From assembly GCA_910583815.1 (NCBI GenBank), contig CAJTZB010000140.1, positions 1 through 6,487 on the forward strand: a DNA stretch of 6,487 bases, written 5' to 3'. Shown piece after piece: positions 1 to 5,786 of this stretch (the first letter of the stretch is position 1; every line of letters begins with the position of its first letter). The DNA comes from an uncultured Lachnospiraceae bacterium (GTDB taxonomy: Bacteria; Bacillota; Clostridia; Lachnospirales; Lachnospiraceae). Position numbers and translations under genes: made by a program. The notes below the pieces were generated by a model. That model was not told where the DNA came from, did not search any database, and was given only the letters and a program-made list of their open reading frames with translations.

Positions 1-1
1 A

Positions 2-910
2 ACAATTGCAGCATCAGGAGGACACCATCTGCTGATGATTGGACCGCCCGGAAGTGGGAAAACAGCGCTTGCACGCTGTATGCCATCTATTCTTCCAGAA
101 ATGGAATTTGCAGAACAGCTGGAACTGTCAAAAATATATAGCGTCTTAGGGAAATTAGAACAAGGAGATCATCTGATAAAAGAACGTCCATTTCTTGCAC
201 CGCACCATGCAGCCACAGTCACAGCTTTGATTGGCGGCGGAAGAAACAGCGCGCCGGGAATTGTCAGCCTTTGTCATCATGGAGTGCTGTTTTTGGATGA
301 GTTTCCGCAATTTAGACAGGAGGTTTTGGAAAGTCTGCGTCAGCCGTTAGAAGAGCACACAGTAACAGTGGCAAGGCTTCACGCATCTTATACTTATCCG
401 GCATCGTTTCAGCTGATAGCAGCAATGAATCCATGTCTTTGCGGAGCATATCCGGATAAAGAAAAATGCCGTTGCACAACACAGCAGATCAGGCAATATA
501 TTGGGAAAATCAGCCAGCCGATATTAGACCGCATGGATATGACAATTGAGGTATTTCCTATAAAATATGAAAGGCTTCGCAAAGAAAGCAAGGGGGAAAG
601 TTCTGTAGCTATCAAAAAAAGAGTTTATGCGGCAAGAAAGAGTCAGGAAAAGCGTTTTAAAACGATTGGAATTTCCTGTAATGCAGAAATGACAAGAAAG
701 GAAATCGAGACATTCTGCTGTCTGGATGAAAAAGGGGAGCAGCTGCTGAAGCAACTGTATGCAGAAGGGGAAACCAGTACCAGAAGTTATTACCGCCTGC
801 TTCGTCTGGCAAGGACAATTGCAGATTTAGAAGGCAGTGAAAATATACAAAAAGAACATCTGGCAGAAGCATACTGTTATCGGAGTCTTGGAAAAAAATA
901 CTGGCGCTAA
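2..910 (+). CDS. comM: ComM/YifB family AAA+ ATPase (Mg-chelatase-like), 5'-truncated by the window edge
   Basis: The frame is open from base 2, so the gene starts upstream; about 302 C-terminal residues are visible of a family of about 500. The missing part would be the N-terminal Lon-C-like domain. Seen here: Walker A GPPGSGKT (41-64), the family motif PF-APHH-A followed by LIGGG, Walker B LFLDE (Asp at 296, Glu at 299), sensor-1/Cys segment MNPCLCG (425-445) with a second Cys pair KCRC near 464-475, arginine-finger-like DRMD (527-538), and the sensor-2 helix STRSYYRLLRLARTIADL (776-829). In the family, ComM is a hexameric cytoplasmic helicase that drives branch migration during integration of transformed ssDNA. 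The bacterial chlorophyll-chelatase subunits share the fold, but this Cys-bearing version beside dprA is the ComM type. dprA follows 34 bp downstream, probably in the same operon. Confidence 0.95.
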   Translation, partial: TIAASGGHHLLMIGPPGSGKTALARCMPSILPEMEFAEQLELSKIYSVLGKLEQGDHLIKERPFLAPHHAATVTALIGGGRNSAPGIVSLCHHGVLFLDEFPQFRQEVLESLRQPLEEHTVTVARLHASYTYPASFQLIAAMNPCLCGAYPDKEKCRCTTQQIRQYIGKISQPILDRMDMTIEVFPIKYERLRKESKGESSVAIKKRVYAARKSQEKRFKTIGISCNAEMTRKEIETFCCLDEKGEQLLKQLYAEGETSTRSYYRLLRLARTIADLEGSENIQKEHLAEAYCYRSLGKKYWR

Positions 911-928
911 AACAGAAAAATAGTGCAG

Positions 929-933
929 AAAGG
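929..933 (+). promoter_or_regulatory. Weak ribosome binding site for dprA
   Basis: AAAGG lies 11 bases before the TTG at 945. It is the only purine-rich Shine-Dalgarno-like sequence between the in-frame stop TAG (921-923) and that TTG. Short core plus long spacing suggests modest initiation. Confidence 0.45.
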
Positions 934-944
934 CGAATAAGAAC

Positions 945-2048
945 TTGGTATCAGAGGAATTATGGCATTGGTACAATGGACTGAAAGGGCTGTCTTTTTT
1001 GGAAAAAAGGGAACTGCTCGCTCGGTTTGACGGAATAGAAGAACTTTATTTTATAAAAGAACAGCATCTTCGGACTCTGAATTTTTGCAGAAAGGAAATG
1101 GCGGACAAGGTGTTTTTGGCACTTTCTGACCAAAAACAGAAAGAAGAGAGCAGGCAGAGTTTTCAGAAACTGCAAAAAGAAGGAATTCATATTGTAGGGC
1201 GCGAAACAGAAGGATATCCAAAGAAATTAAAGCAGATACCTGAGCCGCCGTTTGCCATCTACTATTATGGCAGTCTGCCACGAGAGGAGGCACCGGCAGT
1301 TGCAGTAGTTGGGGCAAGGCAGTGCAGCGTGTATGGGGAAGAGATTGCAGCGCATTTTGCAAGACAGCTTTCAAAAGCAGGCATACAGATTATCAGCGGC
1401 ATGGCGCGTGGGATTGATGCAAGTGCGCAAAGAGCTGCCATATCTGAGGAAGGACGTGCATATGCTGTGTTAGGCAGCGGAGCAGATGTCTGCTACCCAA
1501 AGGAACAGAAGCTTTTATATGAACAGCTAAAACAAAAGGGAGGAGTTCTTTCCGAAGAACTGCCAGGAACGCAGCCGTTTTCTTGGAATTTTCCAAAACG
1601 CAACCGCATCATTTCGGCATTGGCAGATGGGGTGCTTATAGTGGAGGCAAAAGAAAACAGCGGTTCGCTGATTACGGCAGAGCATGCCTTAGAACAAGGA
1701 AAGGAAGTCTATGCGGTTCCTGGAAGAGTCTATGATTCTCTTTCAGCAGGAACAAACCGCCTGATCCAAGAAGGCGCTAAAATGGTTTGTGAACCGGAGG
1801 ATATTTTGCTGTCTTTTTCATCACAGAAAACTGCGGTATCTGACAAAAGAGGAAAAAAAGAAAACATTTTTCTTGAAACCAAAGAGAAAATAGTGTATGC
1901 TAGTTTGAGCTTACAGCCAAAACATATAGGCCAGATAGCCGAAGACACAGGCTTTCCGTTGTCGGAGCTTGCCTATTTGCTTTTGGAACTGGAAATAAAA
2001 CATTACATCAAACAAACAGCTAAAAATTATTATATTTCGGTTTTATAG
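945..2048 (+). CDS. dprA: DNA-processing protein DprA/Smf (RecA loader)
   Basis: The 367-aa protein has the usual DprA architecture. Residues 1-60 form a helical HhH/SAM-like N-domain. An extended Rossmann domain spans about 90-290, with YPKKL (91-95), VVGARQCSVYG (121-131, the G-R-S-YG signature), SGMARGIDA (151-159), LGSGADVCYP (176-185), FPKRNRIIS (216-224), GSLITAEHALEQGKEV (240-255) and GTNRLIQEGA (269-278). A winged-helix domain occupies about 310-367. In the family, DprA binds incoming ssDNA and loads RecA during transformation; it is also kept in species not known to be competent. The start is TTG. An in-frame stop at 921-923 rules out a longer form, the nearby ATG at 962 is out of frame, and the next in-frame ATG (codon 52) would remove most of the N-domain. 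comM upstream supports a DNA-uptake role. Confidence 0.96.
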   Translation: MVSEELWHWYNGLKGLSFLEKRELLARFDGIEELYFIKEQHLRTLNFCRKEMADKVFLALSDQKQKEESRQSFQKLQKEGIHIVGRETEGYPKKLKQIPEPPFAIYYYGSLPREEAPAVAVVGARQCSVYGEEIAAHFARQLSKAGIQIISGMARGIDASAQRAAISEEGRAYAVLGSGADVCYPKEQKLLYEQLKQKGGVLSEELPGTQPFSWNFPKRNRIISALADGVLIVEAKENSGSLITAEHALEQGKEVYAVPGRVYDSLSAGTNRLIQEGAKMVCEPEDILLSFSSQKTAVSDKRGKKENIFLETKEKIVYASLSLQPKHIGQIAEDTGFPLSELAYLLLELEIKHYIKQTAKNYYISVL

Positions 2049-2073
2049 CGTTGCCATCCGTACACCGACGCTA
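2046..2073 (+). other. Small stem-loop overlapping the dprA stop codon
   Basis: TAGCGTTG (2046-2053) can pair with CGACGCTA (2066-2073), giving 8 bp with one G-U and a 12-nt loop. The TAG stop of dprA is inside the 5' arm. The 3' side is followed by A-rich sequence rather than T, so it is not an intrinsic terminator. It could affect mRNA stability or dprA-topA coupling, or be chance. Confidence 0.35.
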
Positions 2074-2105
2074 AAAATAGCATAAGAAGGAGCAGGGTAA
2101 CAGAC

Positions 2106-4187
2106 ATGGCAAAGTATTTAGTAATTGTAGAGTCACCCGCAAAAGCAAAGACAATTAAAAAATTTCTTGGAAGCAATTATGAAGTAATTGCTTCCAATGG
2201 GCACGTACGCGATTTGCCAAAAAGCCAGATGGGGGTAGATCCGGATAACGATTTCGAGCCAAAGTATATTACAATCCGTGGAAAAGGAGAGATTCTGGCA
2301 AAACTTCGCAAAGAAGTCAAAAAGGCAGATAAAGTCTATCTTGCAACTGACCCGGACCGAGAAGGAGAAGCAATTTCATGGCATTTGGCAAACACATTGA
2401 AGCTGGATGAAAAGACAACGAGCCGGATTACATTTAATGAGATTACAAAAAATGCGGTAAAGAATTCCATCAAACAGGCAAGGGGAATTGACATGAACCT
2501 TGTAGATGCCCAGCAAGCGCGCAGGATTCTGGACAGAGTTGTAGGCTACCGCATCAGTCCGCTTTTATGGGAAAAAATAAAAAGAGGTTTAAGTGCCGGA
2601 AGAGTACAGTCTGTAGCACTTCGACTTCTTTGTGACAGAGAAGAGGAAATTAATGCATTTGTTCCGCAGGAATATTGGAACCTTTCTGCTTCCGTGCTTG
2701 CGTCAGGGGAAAAGAAGCCGTTTATGGCAAAGTTTTATGGAACCAAAGAAAAGAAACTATCCATTGACAGCAAAGAGCAGTTAGAAGAAATCAGGAACAA
2801 AGTTTCAAAGGTAGCATTTACTGTAGCAGAGGTCAAGCAAGGGGAACGTCAAAGAAAAGCACCGCTTCCTTTCACAACAAGTACGCTGCAGCAGGAAGCA
2901 TCCAAACAGCTGAACTTTTCAACTCAGAAAACGATGCGTTTGGCACAGCAGCTTTATGAAGGAATTGATGTTAAAGGGCACGGCACGGTTGGACTGATTT
3001 CTTATCTGAGAACAGACTCTACTCGTGTGTCGGATGAAGCTGATGCGGCAGCAAGAGAGTATATTGAAAAGAATTTCGGCAAAGAGATGGTAGCGGATAA
3101 GGCGGCATCAGATACGAGCAAGAAAAAGATTCAAGATGCACATGAAGCAATCCGTCCGACCTATATGGAACTGTCCCCGGCGGCAGTAAAAGACTCTCTT
3201 GCAAGGGATTTGTTCCGTCTGTACCAATTGATATGGAAACGTTTTATTGCAAGCCGTATGCAGGCGGCAAAGTATGAGACGACATCAGTGAAGCTGGATG
3301 CAGGAGAATACCGCTTTACTGCAGTGGCTTCCCGCCTTGTTTTTGAAGGCTTTTTAAGTGTTTATGTTATGGAAGAGGAAACTACAGAAGAGCTGCAGGG
3401 CAATCAGAAACTGAACTATCTGACAAAAGAGTCAAAACTGACACTTTTAGATATGGAGGGAAGCCAGCATTTTACGGAGCCTCCGGCACATTATACGGAA
3501 GCTTCTCTTGTTCGGACAATGGAGGAGTTTGGAATAGGCCGTCCGAGCACATATGCGCCTACAATTACGACAATATTAGCCAGACATTATGTAATTAAAG
3601 AAAATAAAAACCTTTATGTAACGGAACTTGGCGAGGCAGTCAACCGTATTATGAAGGAAGCATTTCCGACCATTGTAGACATGAATTTTACGGCAAATCT
3701 GGAAACTTTGTTAGATGGCATTGAGGAAGGGAATTTTCCTTGGAAGACAGTAGTCCGGAATTTCTATCCGGATTTGGAACAGGCGGTGCAGGAAGCAGGG
3801 AAAAAGCTGGAGCATATCAAGATTGAAGATGAGAAGAGCGATGTTCCATGTGAAGAATGTGGACGCATGATGGTAATCAAGTATGGTCCGCATGGAAAAT
3901 TTCTGGCTTGTCCGGGTTTTCCGGAATGCCGCAATACCAAACCTTATTTGGAGAAGATCGGTGTGCCTTGTCCTGACTGCGGAAAAGAGGTTGTCATCCG
4001 CAAGACGAAAAAGGGAAGGCGCTACTATGGCTGTGAAAACAATCCGGAATGTGGCTTTATGTCATGGCAGAAGCCTACAAAAGAGCGCTGTCCGAAGTGC
4101 GGAAAAGTACTTTTGGAGCGAGGGAATAAACTGGTCTGCATTGATGAAAGCTGTGGGCAGGTTGTAGAAGGAAAGCCTTCTGAATAA
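2106..4187 (+). CDS. topA: DNA topoisomerase I (type IA)
   Basis: A complete 693-aa type IA topoisomerase, close to the Bacillus length (about 690) and shorter than E. coli TopA (865). It relaxes negatively supercoiled DNA through a 5'-phosphotyrosyl intermediate. The TOPRIM domain (1-115) has the catalytic Glu in VESPAKAKT (E9) and the metal-binding D82-x-D84-x-E86 in TDPDREGEAISWH. The core carries GLSAGRVQSVALRLL (161-175), the active-site tyrosine Y300 in ISYLRTDSTRVS (codon 3003-3005), HEAIRPT (346-352) and GIGRPSTYAPT (477-487). Three Cys4 zinc ribbons end the protein: C582/585/602/608, C622/625/643/649 and C662/665/678/683. The start is the canonical MAKYLVIVESP, preceded by AGAAGGAG (2085-2092) with a rather long 13-nt spacer. 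No promoter is visible in the 57-bp gap, so co-transcription with dprA is likely. Confidence 0.98.
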   Translation: MAKYLVIVESPAKAKTIKKFLGSNYEVIASNGHVRDLPKSQMGVDPDNDFEPKYITIRGKGEILAKLRKEVKKADKVYLATDPDREGEAISWHLANTLKLDEKTTSRITFNEITKNAVKNSIKQARGIDMNLVDAQQARRILDRVVGYRISPLLWEKIKRGLSAGRVQSVALRLLCDREEEINAFVPQEYWNLSASVLASGEKKPFMAKFYGTKEKKLSIDSKEQLEEIRNKVSKVAFTVAEVKQGERQRKAPLPFTTSTLQQEASKQLNFSTQKTMRLAQQLYEGIDVKGHGTVGLISYLRTDSTRVSDEADAAAREYIEKNFGKEMVADKAASDTSKKKIQDAHEAIRPTYMELSPAAVKDSLARDLFRLYQLIWKRFIASRMQAAKYETTSVKLDAGEYRFTAVASRLVFEGFLSVYVMEEETTEELQGNQKLNYLTKESKLTLLDMEGSQHFTEPPAHYTEASLVRTMEEFGIGRPSTYAPTITTILARHYVIKENKNLYVTELGEAVNRIMKEAFPTIVDMNFTANLETLLDGIEEGNFPWKTVVRNFYPDLEQAVQEAGKKLEHIKIEDEKSDVPCEECGRMMVIKYGPHGKFLACPGFPECRNTKPYLEKIGVPCPDCGKEVVIRKTKKGRRYYGCENNPECGFMSWQKPTKERCPKCGKVLLERGNKLVCIDESCGQVVEGKPSE

Positions 4188-4223
4188 ATTGTATAAAAGT
4201 TCTGCTTGCTACGCTTACAATTT
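4186..4223 (+). repeat. 8-bp perfect inverted repeat spanning the topA end and the codY promoter
   Basis: AAATTGTA (4186-4193, starting in the topA stop codon) is the exact reverse complement of TACAATTT (4216-4223). The 22-nt interval holds the codY -35 element, and the right arm lies in its spacer. Four Ts end the right arm. An all-A/T stem with a long loop makes a poor terminator; a regulator site or chance is equally possible. Confidence 0.4.
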
Positions 4224-4234
4224 TATGGTATAAT
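4206..4234 (+). promoter_or_regulatory. Sigma-A promoter for codY with extended -10
   Basis: The -35 is TTGCTA (4206-4211, 4/6 to TTGACA), the spacer is 17 bp, and the -10 is a perfect TATAAT (4229-4234) preceded by TGG, i.e. an extended -10. Transcription would begin near 4241, leaving a leader of about 38 nt. This gives codY its own promoter in addition to any read-through from topA. Confidence 0.8.
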
Positions 4235-4237
4235 AAA

Positions 4238-4262
4238 AAATATCTGAAATTGTCATTTAATT
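4238..4262 (+). promoter_or_regulatory. Two overlapping candidate CodY boxes at the codY transcription start
   Basis: Against the published consensus AATTTTCWGAAAATT, bases 4238-4252 (AAATATCTGAAATTG) match at 11 of 15 and bases 4248-4262 (AATTGTCATTTAATT) also at 11 of 15; the two overlap by 5 nt. They begin 3 bp after the -10 hexamer and cover the predicted start site up to just before the ribosome site. A bound dimer there would block initiation, i.e. autorepression as known for some CodY proteins. The DNA is A/T-rich, so chance matches are a real concern. Confidence 0.45.
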
Positions 4263-4278
4263 CTGGAAAGGAGGCAAT

Positions 4279-5043
4279 ATGAGCGTACAGCTGTTAGATA
4301 AGACAAGAAAAATCAATAAATTGCTGCATAACAACAATTCTCATAAAGTAGTATTTAACGACATTTGTCTTGTGCTGAGCGATATATTGGAATCTAATAT
4401 TTTAGTTATCAGTAAAAAGGGCAAGGTCCTTGGCATCAAAAACCGTGCGGATATCGCCCCAATTCAGGAGCTGATTCCGGATGCCATTGGCGGCCATGTT
4501 GATGCGCTTTTGAACGAGCGGCTGCTGAATATTCTTTCCACAAAAGAAAATGTAAATCTGACAACTCTTGGCTTTGAATTTGAAGGTGTAGACCAGTACG
4601 AGGCCATTATTATTCCAATTGACATTGCGGGAGAACGTTTAGGGACGCTGTTTATTTATAAAGAAGGGCAGACGTACTCCATTGATGATATTATTTTGAG
4701 CGAATATGGTACCACAGTAGTGGGCCTTGAAATGATGCGTTCTGTCAATGAAGAAAATGCAGAGGAAAACCGCAAAGTGCAGATTGTACGTTCTGCTATC
4801 AGTACGCTGTCTTTTTCAGAACTGGAGGCAATTACGCATATTTTTGCAGAACTGGAAGGCAATGAAGGCATTCTTGTAGCAAGTAAAATTGCGGACAGAG
4901 TTGGGATTACGCGCTCTGTCATTGTAAATGCACTGCGTAAGTTTGAAAGTGCGGGGGTAATTGAGTCTCGTTCTTCTGGCATGAAAGGGACTTATATTAA
5001 AGTATTAAATGATGTTGTATTTGATGAGCTAAAGAAAGTATAA
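4279..5043 (+). CDS. codY: Global transcriptional regulator CodY
   Basis: A 254-aa protein (B. subtilis CodY is 259). The N-terminal GAF sensor domain covers about 1-155 and begins LLDKTRKINKLL, the CodY start signature, with GERLGTLFIY at 118-127. A linker helix (about 156-185) leads to SFSELEAITHIFAELEGNEG (178-197) and the winged HTH, whose recognition segment ASKIADRV...VNALR (201-220) is, from memory, essentially identical to B. subtilis, including the serine of TRSV (S213). CodY is a cytosolic repressor/activator that senses branched-chain amino acids, and GTP in many species, and controls nutrient-limitation genes. The start is supported by AAAGGAGG (4267-4274), 4 nt before ATG. It has its own promoter upstream and a strong terminator downstream. 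The GAF segment at about 52-100 looks diverged from Bacillus; see findings. Confidence 0.97.
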   Translation: MSVQLLDKTRKINKLLHNNNSHKVVFNDICLVLSDILESNILVISKKGKVLGIKNRADIAPIQELIPDAIGGHVDALLNERLLNILSTKENVNLTTLGFEFEGVDQYEAIIIPIDIAGERLGTLFIYKEGQTYSIDDIILSEYGTTVVGLEMMRSVNEENAEENRKVQIVRSAISTLSFSELEAITHIFAELEGNEGILVASKIADRVGITRSVIVNALRKFESAGVIESRSSGMKGTYIKVLNDVVFDELKKV

Positions 5044-5080
5044 ATACATAAGGAATAAAATAGAATACTTGCCAATGGAT

Positions 5081-5128
5081 GGAGAGGAAAAAAGGATTTT
5101 TTGGTAAAAATCTTTTTTTTCTCTTTTT
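5081..5128 (+). terminator. Strong intrinsic terminator after codY
   Basis: Bases 5081-5101 pair with 5106-5126 in 21 uninterrupted base pairs (four G-U) closed by a TGGT tetraloop. The 3' arm carries T8 (5113-5120) and ends in T5 (5124-5128). It starts 37 bp after the codY stop and separates codY from the flagellar genes. The A6 run in the 5' arm gives a T-run on the other strand, so it might also work in reverse, although no gene converges on it here. Confidence 0.88.
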
Positions 5129-5152
5129 AAGCCAGAAAAAAGTGGAAGTCTC

Positions 5153-5170
5153 ATAGGACGAACGTCCTAT
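5153..5170. promoter_or_regulatory. 18-bp palindrome upstream of the flgB promoter, possible operator
   Basis: ATAGGACG-AA-CGTCCTAT is a perfect 8-bp inverted repeat around a 2-bp centre. It is GC-rich compared with its surroundings and centred about 35 bp upstream of the flgB -35 element. No T-run follows, so it is not a terminator. The tight spacing suits a dimeric DNA-binding protein. If transcribed, it would be a 7-bp hairpin with a GAAC loop. I cannot name the regulator. Confidence 0.55.
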
Positions 5171-5195
5171 TCTGATGGAAATCTGAATTTATTTC

Positions 5196-5224
5196 TTGTG
5201 CTTTGCGATAAAAAACAGTATAAT
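5196..5224 (+). promoter_or_regulatory. Sigma-A-like promoter for the flgB flagellar operon
   Basis: A perfect TATAAT (5219-5224) lies 17 bp after TTGTGC (5196-5201, 3/6 to TTGACA). The predicted start near 5231 leaves a leader of about 43 nt before flgB. The weak -35 suggests dependence on an activator or modest activity. A sigma-28-like -10 (GCGATAA, 5205-5211) sits inside the spacer, but its best upstream partner is only TGAA (5184-5187). Confidence 0.65.
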
Positions 5225-5255
5225 AGGTTTTGTTATTGAAAGAAATCAAAATGAA

Positions 5256-5261
5256 AGAGGG
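5256..5261 (+). promoter_or_regulatory. Ribosome binding site that sets the flgB start
   Basis: AGAGGG lies 12 nt before ATG 5274. It supports that ATG over the upstream in-frame TTG at 5196, which falls inside the promoter -35 element and has no Shine-Dalgarno sequence. Confidence 0.55.
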
Positions 5262-5273
5262 ACAGCGAAAGAA

Positions 5274-5669
5274 ATGATTGGCTCAGATGCGTACAATTAC
5301 ATCAATGTATTGAATAAAGCAGCGAGTGCAAGCTGGAAGAGAAATGAAGTGATTGTCAACAATCTTGCAAATGTAGATACACCGGACTATAAAAGAAAAG
5401 ACCTGGATTTTGAATCTTTGCTAGCAGACGCGCTTTCTGACAGCAGTACTGAAAATCTGGACAAAAAAGTTGCAAATCTGCAATTATCTTCTTTGAATCC
5501 ACATGTATTTACCGAGTATTCAGAGCTAAGTTATCGATACGACGGAAATAACGTCGATGTGGACACAGAGGAAGGATATCTTGCTGACAACCAGATTAAA
5601 TATTATACACTTTTAAACTCTATGACACAGGAATTTAACAGGCTGAAAATGGTACTGAACAGAAGCTAA
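5274..5669 (+). CDS. flgB: Flagellar basal-body rod protein FlgB
   Basis: From the ATG at 5274 the protein is 131 aa, matching FlgB of Bacillus (about 129) and E. coli (138). FlgB is a proximal rod subunit, exported by the flagellar type III apparatus and assembled in the periplasmic/wall zone above the MS ring. The N-terminal helix leads to the rod-protein signature NNLANVDTPDYKRKDLDF (29-46). RYDGNNVDVDTE (88-99) is the conserved central motif, and the C-terminal helix DNQIKYYTLLNSMTQEFNRL (105-124) is typical of axial proteins. There is no cleavable signal peptide, as expected. The usual PGY of the signature is PDY here (D38). The open frame runs back to a TTG at 5196, but that codon is the promoter -35 itself and the added residues do not resemble FlgB. 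It is the first gene of the flagellar operon; flgC follows after 117 bp. Confidence 0.96.
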   Translation: MIGSDAYNYINVLNKAASASWKRNEVIVNNLANVDTPDYKRKDLDFESLLADALSDSSTENLDKKVANLQLSSLNPHVFTEYSELSYRYDGNNVDVDTEEGYLADNQIKYYTLLNSMTQEFNRLKMVLNRS

Positions 5670-5679
5670 AACAAAAATA

Positions 5680-5704
5680 AGCTGAATGGGCAAAAAATTT
5701 AGCT
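5680..5704 (+). other. Stem-loop in the flgB-flgC gap
   Basis: AGCTGAAT (5680-5687) can pair with ATTTAGCT (5697-5704), giving 8 bp with one G-U and a 9-nt loop, starting 11 nt after the flgB stop. A-rich sequence follows, so it is not a terminator; an mRNA processing or 3'-protection element is possible. The rest of the 117-bp gap holds only a 4-bp CGCA/TGCG hairpin (5717-5728), two GCTGAATGG copies (5681, 5741) and the flgC ribosome site. Confidence 0.35.
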
Positions 5705-5786
5705 GTAAAAAAATACCGCAAGGATGCGTGGGAACATTTTGCTGAATGGATTCATAATAATTACATAGCATAAGGGGGAAAACAGC

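Noticed and set aside
3883..4167. A 94-codon frame overlapping the zinc-ribbon part of topA on the same strand
   Set aside because: It is out of frame with topA, whose three Cys4 motifs are intact; the frame is a by-product of codon composition and has no recognisable protein character.
409..4982. Several antisense open frames of 60-108 codons opposite comM, dprA, topA and codY
   Set aside because: Each lies fully within a well-conserved gene on the other strand and none has recognisable protein features.
5159..5172. Possible LexA/SOS box (CGAAC-type) in the flgB upstream region
   Set aside because: Only the left half-site fits; the right half lacks GTTC, and the better symmetry is the 18-bp palindrome centred elsewhere.
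5225..5273. c-di-GMP riboswitch in the flgB leader, as known upstream of flagellar genes in Clostridioides difficile
   Set aside because: The predicted leader is only about 43 nt and shows none of the conserved c-di-GMP-I aptamer features.
5686..5745. A 19-codon Cys-containing frame between flgB and flgC (MGKKFSCKK...)
   Set aside because: No Shine-Dalgarno sequence precedes it and its first codons lie inside a predicted stem-loop; a frame this short is expected by chance.
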